NCBI RefSeq assembly: GCF_900699765.1
Contig: NZ_CAADHO010000011.1
Span: 70,623 to 134,622 of the forward strand
Length of the DNA: 64,000 bases
Source of the DNA: Desulfoluna butyratoxydans
Lineage (GTDB): Bacteria; Desulfobacterota; Desulfobacteria; Desulfobacterales; Desulfolunaceae
Reading direction: 5' to 3'
Below, piece after piece: positions 41,857-50,329 of the stretch (positions are counted from its first letter, which is position 1; every line of letters starts with the position of its first letter). Position numbers and translations under genes: made by a program. The notes under the pieces were generated by a model. That model was given only the letters and a program-made list of their open reading frames with translations, was not told where the DNA came from and did not search any database.

Positions 41857-43422
41857 TTATACCTCGTTGCCCCCCACAATGGTTTTAACCACAGAGGCTT
41901 TGAGGACGGACTTTTCCGGTTCGTCAAAGGCATCGTCAAAAATGGTCAGATCTGCCCACTTGCCAGCCTCGATGGTGCCGGACTTTTCCTCCACACCAGC
42001 GGTCCATGCAGCGGTTCTGGTGTAGCCGTCGATGGCTTCCCAGAAGGTGAGGGCCTCTTCGGGGAACCAGCCGCCGGTGGGCTTGTCCTGGGCGTCGGTG
42101 CGGAACATGGCCGCGCGGATGCCGATCATGGGGTCGTTGGACTCCACGGGCACATCGGAGCCGAACTGCATGCGGATGCCTGTCTCCTGAATGCGTTTCC
42201 AGGTGTAGGCCTGGCGGCAGCGGGGGAGTCCCCATTTGGCCTCGGCGGTCTTCCAGTCCGTGGGGAGAAACCCGGGCTGTACCGAGGCGGTGACGTCCAT
42301 CTCTTTGAAGCGATTCAGGTCCTCGTCGGTGACCCGCTGAACATGCTCGACGCGGTCCCGCCGGGTGCCGGGGTACTTCTGGCGCATGGCGGCAAACCCG
42401 TCAAGGGCGGCAGAGACGGCCCGGTCCCCGATGGCATGGATGGCGACGCTGCGCCCGGTTTTGTAGGCCAGCTCAATCTGGGTGTTCAGTTCTTCGGTGG
42501 TGAGGCAGGCCAGGCCGCAACACCCGGGAGAGCCTTCGTAGTCATCGAACATCCAGGCGGTTTCCGCGCCCAGGGAGCCGTCCATGAAGAGCTTGACGTG
42601 GGTGTGCCAGAGATGGTCGCTGCCCGAGCCCGCGGTGATGCCCAGGGCATCGGCTTTTTCCAGGTCTTCCGGGGGCAACAGGTGGCAGACACGCAGCGTG
42701 AGTTTTCCCTCTTTTTCCAGCTCGGCGTAGGCCAGGTAGTCGACGAGCTCTTCGCAGACGTGGGTGCCGGTGAGACCATAAGCCAGGGTACGCTCCTGGG
42801 CTTCCAGGATGGCAGCCTTTCGCTCTTCGTGGGTGACAGGGGGGATGTGGTCCCGGATCACCTCCAGGCACTCGCGGACGATGCCCGTGGGAAGGCCGTT
42901 TTCATCCCGGTCGATCTGGCCTCCTTCGGGGGTGACGGTCTCTTTGGTGACCGCGGCCACGTCAAGGGCTTTCTGGTTGACCCAGATCAGGTGGCCGCAG
43001 GCCCGGGTCATGACCACGGGATGGTCGGGGGAGATGTCGTCGAGGTCGGCCCGGGTGGGTTCGCGCTGCTCTTCCCAGAAGTGATGGTTCCAGCCCCGTC
43101 CGATGATCCAGGTACCGGGTTCGGCCTGGGCCACGGCCTCTGCGATGGCTTTTCTGCAGGCGGAAAGGGAGGGCAGGCCCACGAGGTTGACCCGGGTCAG
43201 GGTCAGGCCGTAACTGGCCAGGTGGGAGTGGGCGTCCACTAGCCCGGGCACCACCAGGTGACCGGACATGGAAGAGACGGTGGTGTCCGGGGTGACCCGG
43301 GACATGATCTCTTTGGTGGTGCCCACAGCCGTGATAAGGCCGTCTTCCATGAGAAGGGCTTCTGCAAAGGGGGCATCGGGTACCCCCGTGTAGATTTTGG
43401 TCGATACGATGGCGCGCTTCAT
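41857..43422 (-). CDS. Amidohydrolase family 3 protein (YtcJ/exoenzyme-regulator-like)
   Basis: Protein of 521 residues of the metal-dependent amidohydrolase superfamily. Metal-binding landmarks are visible: VVPGLVDAHSHLA (HxH, ~residue 60), a late HAIGDRA histidine, and FGSDVPVESNDP aspartate. The family hydrolyses N-acyl or amide bonds. The gene is next to an oligopeptide ABC transporter on the same strand, so a role in breaking down imported peptides or amides is plausible. ATG 43422 is set by GGAGG four bases upstream, which is the tail of an intergenic repeat unit. Confidence 0.85.
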   Translation of the reverse strand: MKRAIVSTKIYTGVPDAPFAEALLMEDGLITAVGTTKEIMSRVTPDTTVSSMSGHLVVPGLVDAHSHLASYGLTLTRVNLVGLPSLSACRKAIAEAVAQAEPGTWIIGRGWNHHFWEEQREPTRADLDDISPDHPVVMTRACGHLIWVNQKALDVAAVTKETVTPEGGQIDRDENGLPTGIVRECLEVIRDHIPPVTHEERKAAILEAQERTLAYGLTGTHVCEELVDYLAYAELEKEGKLTLRVCHLLPPEDLEKADALGITAGSGSDHLWHTHVKLFMDGSLGAETAWMFDDYEGSPGCCGLACLTTEELNTQIELAYKTGRSVAIHAIGDRAVSAALDGFAAMRQKYPGTRRDRVEHVQRVTDEDLNRFKEMDVTASVQPGFLPTDWKTAEAKWGLPRCRQAYTWKRIQETGIRMQFGSDVPVESNDPMIGIRAAMFRTDAQDKPTGGWFPEEALTFWEAIDGYTRTAAWTAGVEEKSGTIEAGKWADLTIFDDAFDEPEKSVLKASVVKTIVGGNEV

Positions 43423-43592
43423 GTTGCCTCCGGCGGGTCGTTTTGTCAGCACAAGCTTAGCACCATGTTCCCGTTGTTGCATTAGAGAAGGGACAGCCCG
43501 CATTGTGCGATTAAGGAAGAAACGACCCCAAATGGGGTTAAACCCAGGTTATCAGTCTGGCCCCCGGCAGGGCCGCCGGAGGCTCGCATGGT

Positions 43593-44423
43593 TTAATGCT
43601 TATGGGGATCCAGAAGGTCCCGCAGGCCGTCGCCCAGAAGGTTGAACCCAAGGACGGTGACGAAGATGGCCAGGCCCGGATAGATGGAGATCCAGGGGGC
43701 CGTGAAGAATTCTTCCCGGGCGTTGGAGAGCATCCCGCCCCAGCTCGGGGTGGGGGGCTGGGTACCCAGGCCGAGGAACGAGAGGGACGCCTCCGTCAGG
43801 ATGGCGTAGGCGATGCCCAGGGTGGCCATGACCAGAATCGGCCCCACCACGTTGGGCAGGATCTGGCCGAACATGATGCGCCACTTGCCGTAGCCCAGGG
43901 CCTCGGCGGCCCGGACATACTCGATGCGCTTGGCCGAAAGGACCTGGGACCGGGTGATCCGGCAGGTAAAAGACCAGTTGGTCAGTCCCAGGGCGATGTA
44001 AACGTTCACCAGCCCCGGGCCCAAAAGGGCCATGATGGCCAGGGCAAAGATCATGGAGGGGATGGAGAGCATGATGTTGGTGAGCCCCATGACCAGATCG
44101 TCCCACCAGGTGCCGAAGTACCCGGCGGTGACCCCTAAGATCACGCCGATGATGGTGTTGATGAGCTGACTCACCAGCCCCACGGACAGGGAAATCCGGG
44201 AGCCGTAGATCACCCTGGAGAGAACGTCCCGTCCCTGGGTGTCCGTGCCGCAGAGGTAATCTGCGGACGGGGGCTCCTCAGAAACCATGAGGTCTGCGTC
44301 GTTGATGGGGTGATAGGGTGCCAGCAGGGGGGCGAACACCGCCATGCCGATGACCAGGGCGGTAAGCACCGCGCCGATGATCAGGTTGCTTCTGCCTTTG
44401 AGTGCCGCTTTGGAAAATGCCAT
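43593..44423 (-). CDS. dppC: Oligo/dipeptide ABC transporter permease DppC-like
   Basis: Inner-membrane permease of 276 residues with about six helices. Family motifs include GTDTQGRDVLSRVIYGSRIS (~71-90) and the EAA loop EYVRAAEALGYGKWRIMFGQ (~168-187). Its start overlaps the DppB-like stop by one base, so the two are co-translated. Together they form the channel of the oligopeptide importer whose ATPases are divergent at 47466. Confidence 0.9.
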   Translation of the reverse strand: MAFSKAALKGRSNLIIGAVLTALVIGMAVFAPLLAPYHPINDADLMVSEEPPSADYLCGTDTQGRDVLSRVIYGSRISLSVGLVSQLINTIIGVILGVTAGYFGTWWDDLVMGLTNIMLSIPSMIFALAIMALLGPGLVNVYIALGLTNWSFTCRITRSQVLSAKRIEYVRAAEALGYGKWRIMFGQILPNVVGPILVMATLGIAYAILTEASLSFLGLGTQPPTPSWGGMLSNAREEFFTAPWISIYPGLAIFVTVLGFNLLGDGLRDLLDPHKH

Positions 44424-45352
44424 CAGTATTCAATCCTCGGATCCACCACCGAATAGAGAAGATCCACCACAAGGTTCACGATGAGAAAGACAAGGATCAT
44501 CACCAGGATACAGCCCTGGGTGACGGGAATGTCCCGCTGAAAAATGGAGTCCACCAGAAGGGAGCCGAGCCCCGGCCAGGAGAAGAGCTTCTCCACGATG
44601 ACCGTCTGGCCGATGAGGGCACCGAACTGAAGCCCTGCCGTGGTGAGCACCAGCACCATGGTGTTGCGCATGACGTGGCGCCAGTTGACCAGAAGCTCGG
44701 AGAGGCCCTTGGCCCGTGCGGTGCGGATGTAATCCTTGTGCAGCACTTCAAGGACAGCCGCCCGGGTGGCCCGGGCGAGAAGGGCGGTGTAGCCGATGCC
44801 CAGGGTAATGGCGGGCATGATGAGGTTGGCGAATTTTCCGTGGCCGTAGCCCGAGGAGGGCAGCCAGCCGAGAACCACCGAAAAGAGGTACATCAAGAGG
44901 AGCCCCAGCCAGAACTGGGGCAGGGAGACCCCGGAAACCGCCCCGATCATGGACGCCGTGTCCACAAGGGTCCCGCGCTTCAGGGCCGAAATAAAGCCTA
45001 AGGGGATGCCGATGCCCACGGAGATGAGAAGGGCGGCAATGGAGAGGCGCAGGGTGGGCCAGATGCGTTCGCCCACCAGCTTGTTCACCGGCTCACGCCG
45101 CAGAAACGAGGTGCCGAGATCCCCACGGACAAGTCCTTTGAGGTAGATAAAATAACGGGTGTGCACCGGCTTGTCGATGCCCCACTCTTTTTTGAGCTGC
45201 TCGACGATCCTGGGATCAGGAGCCTTGCGCTGGTCGCCCGCCATGAGGGCGGCGTTCCCCGGCAGGAGGTTGAGCAGCACGAACATGATCACCGAGATGA
45301 TCAGGATCGTGGGGATGAATTGTAAAATACGGCGAAAGGCGTAAGCTCTCAT
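44423..45352 (-). CDS. dppB: Oligo/dipeptide ABC transporter permease DppB-like
   Basis: Inner-membrane permease of 309 residues. The start at 45352 gives the standard N-terminus (AYAFRRILQFIPTILIISVI) rather than a long non-homologous extension. The EAA loop is EVLHKDYIRTARAKGLSELL. It has the usual six helices of the BPD_transp_1 family. It lies downstream of the binding protein, with a 261-base gap containing a hairpin that may tune relative expression. Confidence 0.9.
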   Translation of the reverse strand: MRAYAFRRILQFIPTILIISVIMFVLLNLLPGNAALMAGDQRKAPDPRIVEQLKKEWGIDKPVHTRYFIYLKGLVRGDLGTSFLRREPVNKLVGERIWPTLRLSIAALLISVGIGIPLGFISALKRGTLVDTASMIGAVSGVSLPQFWLGLLLMYLFSVVLGWLPSSGYGHGKFANLIMPAITLGIGYTALLARATRAAVLEVLHKDYIRTARAKGLSELLVNWRHVMRNTMVLVLTTAGLQFGALIGQTVIVEKLFSWPGLGSLLVDSIFQRDIPVTQGCILVMILVFLIVNLVVDLLYSVVDPRIEY

Positions 45353-45613
45353 ACGTTGAACAACCTGGGATAAAAAATAAATGGTGCCGAAAAGCGTATC
45401 AATGGCCCCGCAGGTATGCCGGCGAGGCCACTGGTGCCTTGCGATGGGCAGGGTGTGCCGACGCAGGCCTTTCCGAGAAATTGTGGTGTAGCGGTGCCCA
45501 TGTGACGCACTCAATGGCAAAACCACAGAGCCTGTTTGCCTTACCGGCAAGGCCCTGTGGTTCCATGTGTGAATCGGGGGAGAGAGTTCTCCCCCTTGAG
45601 CGGCCTTCCGTGC

Positions 45614-47206
45614 TTACTTGCGCGGAGAGCTGTCGTCGAGTTTCAGGTTGGTGAAGTCCTGAAGCATCATCTCGATGGCCACGGGCTTGATGCCGTGAAC
45701 CCAGGGATGATAGGCGATGATGGCCTTGTTGTAGTTGAAGAACCAGAAGGGGGCGTCCTCAAAGAGGATGCGGTTGGCTTTCTTAACCCACTCGATTCTC
45801 TCGGTCTCGGAGGAGGCGGCGGCAGCCTGGTCCAGGGCCTTGTCGTAATCGGCGTTGGCATAGGCGGTGTAGTTGCCGGCAGACCTCGGGGTGGTGGAAC
45901 GGAAACGGTTCAGGGTCTCCAGGGGATCAGGACCGGACTCGATGGACCAGATAAAGGCGTCGAACTTACCGGTGCGGCAGCGCTCGCCCAGGGCGGCGCC
46001 TTCGAGCTGCTGGGGCTTGACCGTGATGTTGATGCGTTTCATAAAGGGGATCAGGGCCTCCACGATGCCCACGCCCCAGCTCTTGTTGGCCGTTGCGATG
46101 CACTCAAAGGTAAAGCCGTCTTCGTAGCCCGCCTCTTTCATCAGCTCCTTGGCCCTGGCCAGGTTGTAGTCGTAACCCTTCATGGCCTTTTCATAGGCAG
46201 GGGAGCTGGTGGGCAGGTAACCGGTGGCGGGAACCGCTTTGTTCTTGAGGAGCTTTTTAATGATGAGCTCGGCGTTGATGGCATGGTTGATGGCCTGGCG
46301 CACGCGCTTGTCGGCAAAGGGCTTGAACTCGGGGTTGAAACCAATGATGCGGGTGTACATCTCGGCCACCTCGATCATGTTGTCCTTGATCTCGGGGTCG
46401 CGCTGGTAGATGGGGTACTGGGAAGCCCCCACGATGTTGGCGTCGAGTTCGCCTGCGCGGAATGCAATGTCACGGGCCGCGCCTTCGGGCATGATCTTGT
46501 AGACCAGCTTGTCGATGTAGGGCTTGCCGGGTTCAAAGTAGCCGTCGAATTTTTCGAGGATCACTTCGCTGCCGCGCACCCACTTAACGAACTTGAAGGG
46601 GCCGCAACCCACGGGGTTGGTGGCGAATGCCGCTTCTTTGCCTTCGAGGGCCTCACGGGGAACGATGGCTGTTTCCACCTTGCAGAGGGAGTACCCGATG
46701 GCAACGGGGTGCTTTAAGGTCATCTTGACGGTGTGGTCGTCAATCTTCTTCAGGCCGGTGATGGTCTTTGCCTTGCCTGCGATAACAGCCTCGGCACCGT
46801 CGATGTTGGCGATGTAGCTGGCCGCGGAAGAGGTGGTCTCGGGCTGGGCGATGCGGTTGTAGCTCCAGATGACGTCATCGGCGGTCAGGGTGCGGCCGTT
46901 GTGGAATTTGACGTTCTTGCGGAGGCTGAAGGTGTAGGTTTTGCCGTCGGCGGATACCTTGGCGTCGGTGGCCAGGTCGAGGACGGGTTTGCTCTGGTCC
47001 GCGTCCCACTTGTAGAGGCTGCGGTTGATGTTCAGGCCCACGATGTAATCCTGGGTCCGTGAGGTTCTATGCATATCCAGAGAAAAAAGGTCCCCGCCGT
47101 AGGGCGCGCAGAATACAAAGGTCCCGCCGGATGAGGCCGCCGCCCCACCCGCCGTCACCAGAAGAGCCGTCGCTGCGGCAAGCAGCAACAATCCAATCTT
47201 CTTCAT
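45614..47206 (-). CDS. dppA: Oligo/dipeptide ABC transporter substrate-binding protein (SBP family 5)
   Basis: Periplasmic binding protein of 530 residues, typical for DppA/OppA. Residues 1-24 form a signal peptide. Landmarks include YTFSLRKNVKFHNGRTLTAD (~93-112) and RQAINHAINAELIIKKLLKN (~280-299). AGGAGG lies upstream of the ATG. The most abundant component of the importer; the ligand is likely a short peptide, but this family also binds nickel or other small solutes, so specificity is open. It is divergent from the ATPase genes. Confidence 0.9.
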   Translation of the reverse strand: MKKIGLLLLAAATALLVTAGGAAASSGGTFVFCAPYGGDLFSLDMHRTSRTQDYIVGLNINRSLYKWDADQSKPVLDLATDAKVSADGKTYTFSLRKNVKFHNGRTLTADDVIWSYNRIAQPETTSSAASYIANIDGAEAVIAGKAKTITGLKKIDDHTVKMTLKHPVAIGYSLCKVETAIVPREALEGKEAAFATNPVGCGPFKFVKWVRGSEVILEKFDGYFEPGKPYIDKLVYKIMPEGAARDIAFRAGELDANIVGASQYPIYQRDPEIKDNMIEVAEMYTRIIGFNPEFKPFADKRVRQAINHAINAELIIKKLLKNKAVPATGYLPTSSPAYEKAMKGYDYNLARAKELMKEAGYEDGFTFECIATANKSWGVGIVEALIPFMKRINITVKPQQLEGAALGERCRTGKFDAFIWSIESGPDPLETLNRFRSTTPRSAGNYTAYANADYDKALDQAAAASSETERIEWVKKANRILFEDAPFWFFNYNKAIIAYHPWVHGIKPVAIEMMLQDFTNLKLDDSSPRK

Positions 47207-47465
47207 CAAAACGATCCTCCTGAGTTACTGTGACTGATTATTCGAAAACAGTTTTTTACGAGAACTAAAAATAGAACCACACCATCAATGGGCTGTCAAT
47301 AAGTTATACTAAATCTGATTTTATGTTTCCGCTTAAGGAACGTAAGAAATGAAAAGCATCCGCTTAGGTATATGTTTAAAGGCGATGGAGTTTTTTTTAA
47401 GAGTTGAATGGACAATGATTTGCTGGTATTAATTTTTGCTCAATTTTCATTCAATCAGGGGAACC

Positions 47466-48476
47466 ATGCAAAACGATTATTTATTGGAAGTGAAGAACCT
47501 CACCACGCGGTTTCACACCCAGCGAGGTGTGGCCCACGCGGTCAACGGCGTCTCCTTCGGGATGTACCCCGGCGAAATCCTGGGCGTGGTGGGGGAGTCC
47601 GGCTGCGGCAAGAGCGTCACCGCCCAATCCATCATGCGCCTTATTCCGGAACCTCCCGGGCGCATTGAGAGTGGCGAAATCCTCTACGACGGCAAAGACA
47701 TCGTGGGGCTCTCCGCCCGGCAGATGCGAAAAATCCGCGGCGATCGCATTTCCATGATTTTCCAGGAGCCCATGACCTCCCTGAACCCGGTGAAAACCGT
47801 GGGCAGGCAGATCGGTGAGGTGTACGCCCTCCATCGCGGAGTCTCCAAACGGGAGAGCATGAACAAAGCAGTGGAGATGCTGGAAAAAGTCCAGGTGCCG
47901 GAACCCGCACGACGGGTAAAGGAATATCCCCACCAGCTCTCCGGCGGCATGAGGCAACGGGTGATGATCGCCATGGCCCTTGCGTGCGATCCGGAAATCC
48001 TCATCGCCGATGAGCCCACCACGGCCCTGGACGTCACGGTCCAGGCCCAGATCATGGACCTGATGCTCAAACTCCAGGCCATGCAGAAGACGGCCATCAT
48101 GATGATCACCCACGACCTGGGCATCATCGCGGAGATGGCCAACCGCGTCATCGTGATGTACGCGGGCCGCATCGTGGAGTCCGCCCCCACGCGCACCCTG
48201 TTTCGAGAGACCGGCCATCCCTACACCAAAGGGCTCATGAACTCGGTGCCCGTCATCGGCACCAAAGACGCAGACGGCAACAGCCGCCTCACGGAGATCA
48301 CCGGCATGGTCCCCAGCCTCTACGATCTTCCCAAGGGGTGCAGCTTTGCCCTACGGTGCCCCCACCGGAGCGAGCGGTGCGATGCCGAGCTGCCGCCCCT
48401 GTTCCAGGTGTCCCCGGACCATGCGGTGCGATGCTGGCTGTGTGAATCCACCGGAGCGAAAGGAGCCGCCGCGTGA
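47466..48476 (+). CDS. dppD: Oligo/dipeptide ABC transporter ATP-binding protein DppD-like
   Basis: ATPase of 336 residues. Walker A GESGCGKSV, signature LSGGMRQR, Walker B LIADEPTTALD, and the C-terminal oligopeptide_ABC extension with three to four cysteines (KGCSFALRCPHRSERCD). Its stop overlaps the DppF-like start (GTGA). It forms a heterodimer with DppF to drive the permeases on the other side of the divergent promoter. Confidence 0.92.
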   Translation: MQNDYLLEVKNLTTRFHTQRGVAHAVNGVSFGMYPGEILGVVGESGCGKSVTAQSIMRLIPEPPGRIESGEILYDGKDIVGLSARQMRKIRGDRISMIFQEPMTSLNPVKTVGRQIGEVYALHRGVSKRESMNKAVEMLEKVQVPEPARRVKEYPHQLSGGMRQRVMIAMALACDPEILIADEPTTALDVTVQAQIMDLMLKLQAMQKTAIMMITHDLGIIAEMANRVIVMYAGRIVESAPTRTLFRETGHPYTKGLMNSVPVIGTKDADGNSRLTEITGMVPSLYDLPKGCSFALRCPHRSERCDAELPPLFQVSPDHAVRCWLCESTGAKGAAA

Positions 48477-49429
48477 CAGACCTTCTGACCGTTGACAACC
48501 TGAAAGTCCATTTTCCCGTCAAGGGCGGCTTTTGCTGTAAGGACGTGGTCCACGCCGTGGACGGCGTCAACCTGACCCTGGGCCGGGGCGAAACCCTGGG
48601 CATCGTGGGGGAATCGGGCTGCGGCAAGACCACCACGGGCCTTGCCGCCATGAAACTCATCGAGAAAACCCACGGAAAGCTCATCTTCAACGGCACCGAC
48701 CTGGACAGCCTCAGCCCTGCCGAAATGCGGCGCACCCGCCAGAAGATGCAGATGATCTTCCAGGACCCGTTCTCCTCCCTGAACCCCCGCATGACCGTCA
48801 ACCGTGCCATCAGCGAGCCCATGAAGGTCCACGGCATGGGCAGCGAATCCGAGAGAAGCGACCGGGTGGCCTGGCTTTTAAATAAGGTGGGCCTCTCTCC
48901 GGAGCAGGGGAACCGCTATCCCCACGAATTCTCCGGCGGTCAGCGCCAGCGCATCGGCATTGCCCGGGCCCTGGCCCTGAACCCCATGATGATCATCGGC
49001 GACGAGCCCGTCTCCGCCCTGGACGTCTCCATCCAGGCCCAGATCATCAACCTGCTCATCGACATCCAGCAGGAATTCAACCTCTCCTACATCATCATCT
49101 CCCACGACCTGGCCGTGGTGGAGCACATCTGTGACCGCATCGCCGTCATGTACCTGGGCAAGGTGGTGGAAGAGGGGACCTGCCAAGAGGTCTACGCCAA
49201 CCCGAAGCACCCCTACACCAAGGCGCTTCTTTCGGCCATTCCCTATCCCGACCCGGACAGGCCGCGGGAACGCATCATCCTCTCCGGGGATGTCCCGAGC
49301 CCCATCCATCCGCCCAAAGGGTGCAGTTTTCATCCTCGGTGCCCCAACCGCCAGGAAGGGTGCGACATGGTGGAACCCGAACTGGAAACAAAAGAGGCAG
49401 GCCGAAAGACGGCCTGCCACTATTGCTGA
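48473..49429 (+). CDS. dppF: Oligo/dipeptide ABC transporter ATP-binding protein DppF-like
   Basis: ATPase of 318 residues: Walker A GESGCGKTT, signature FSGGQRQR, Walker B IIGDEPVSALD, and the same cysteine-bearing C-terminal extension (KGCSFHPRCPNRQEGCD). GTG start overlaps DppD. The split of the dpp genes into two divergent units is unusual but not rare. A GC-rich hairpin follows the stop. Confidence 0.92.
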   Translation: MTDLLTVDNLKVHFPVKGGFCCKDVVHAVDGVNLTLGRGETLGIVGESGCGKTTTGLAAMKLIEKTHGKLIFNGTDLDSLSPAEMRRTRQKMQMIFQDPFSSLNPRMTVNRAISEPMKVHGMGSESERSDRVAWLLNKVGLSPEQGNRYPHEFSGGQRQRIGIARALALNPMMIIGDEPVSALDVSIQAQIINLLIDIQQEFNLSYIIISHDLAVVEHICDRIAVMYLGKVVEEGTCQEVYANPKHPYTKALLSAIPYPDPDRPRERIILSGDVPSPIHPPKGCSFHPRCPNRQEGCDMVEPELETKEAGRKTACHYC

Positions 49430-49443
49430 TGTCCTGAAAAACG

Positions 49444-49474
49444 GTGCAGGCCCCTTTGCCGACGGGGCCTGCAC
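49444..49474. terminator. GC-rich hairpin between convergent genes
   Basis: GTGCAGGCCCC and GGGGCCTGCAC arms (11 bp) with a 9-base loop. It lacks a T-run, so termination strength is uncertain. Confidence 0.45.
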
Positions 49475-49500
49475 GATTCCCGCCCAAAACGTAGTTCGCC

Positions 49501-50250
49501 CTATCTTTCCATGACGGCAAGGGCTGCCCTTACCGTCTCCTTCGTATCCCCGGACACCTGCACCAGGGGAATACCGTACTCCACCTCCATCATAAGGGCC
49601 AGTTGCAGCATGGCCCCGTCGCCTACAACAAGGTTGAGGGATGCCCCGTGGCTGCGGCGGATCTCCGCCACGCTGCTGCACCCCGGCAGCACGGCCACCA
49701 CTTCGGTCCCCAGCTCCCGGCAATGGCGCTTCAGGGCCATTGCGGCACACCTGTTTCCGGGCCCTGCCAGAATGTTCACCGAAGCAGGGGAGATACCGAC
49801 GGTGTCCCCGGTGCCCATGAGCCGGAACAGAGCCTGGCAGGCTGCACGATCCGCGGCCTTGCGCTTCCCTTTGAGGTCTTCGGAGTGCACGGGGATCACC
49901 GGGATGCCTGTCTCTTCTTCCACCCGACTGCACACCGCGTCCACCTCGTCACCCAGGCGCTCTCCCTTGCCCGTGGGGTAGACAAAGGCCGCGGCCGGGT
50001 GATGGCCGTCGATGAGATCCGTCAGGCCCCTGTAGAGCATGCGCCGTTCCTGGGAAAGGCCCCGAACGCCCGTCAGGTGCACGGACAGGGGCGAGGGTTT
50101 TTTGGCCTGGTTGAGGTTGGCTCTTCCATGCAACGGGACGGGGCAGGTCCTGTGAGCTGTGTCGCCGTAGACCAGGTGAAGGGCATCGGTGACGGGGGAG
50201 AGTACGGCTCCCGGTTCGCAGCAGTGGGATAAACGTGACATGGTGTGCAT
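49501..50250 (-). CDS. Half-length nitrogenase component 1-like protein (PF00148)
   Basis: Protein of 249 residues. It resembles the first two domains of NifD/K/E/N: an opening with two cysteines (CCEPGAVLSPVTDALHLVYG then RTC), then IPVIPVHSEDLKGKRKAADR (NifE-like VHCEGFK region), GISPASVNILAGPGN and a HGASLNLVVGDG segment, ending at YGIPLVQVSGDTKETVRAAL. Full-length members have 450-520 residues, so the last third is missing. The third cluster cysteine of canonical members is not seen. AGGAG marks the start. It follows amtB on the same strand, under the sigma-54 promoter at 52180, so a role linked to nitrogen status is likely, but not nitrogenase itself. Confidence 0.78.
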   Translation of the reverse strand: MHTMSRLSHCCEPGAVLSPVTDALHLVYGDTAHRTCPVPLHGRANLNQAKKPSPLSVHLTGVRGLSQERRMLYRGLTDLIDGHHPAAAFVYPTGKGERLGDEVDAVCSRVEEETGIPVIPVHSEDLKGKRKAADRAACQALFRLMGTGDTVGISPASVNILAGPGNRCAAMALKRHCRELGTEVVAVLPGCSSVAEIRRSHGASLNLVVGDGAMLQLALMMEVEYGIPLVQVSGDTKETVRAALAVMER

Positions 50251-50329
50251 GGAAGACTCCTTTCGATTCCGGCCTTCGGCAGTGCGGAAAAGCACCGCCG
50301 AAGACCGTTTTTGCATGGGGTTTCGTGGA

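Noticed and set aside
41791..43242. Long plus-strand open frame (483 codons) opposite the amidohydrolase
   Set aside because: Gly/His/Ala-rich translation without domain character, exactly antisense to a well-supported gene; high-GC codon shadow.
45536..46717. Plus-strand open frame opposite the peptide-binding protein
   Set aside because: Antisense shadow; the minus-strand product has signal peptide and SBP family 5 features.
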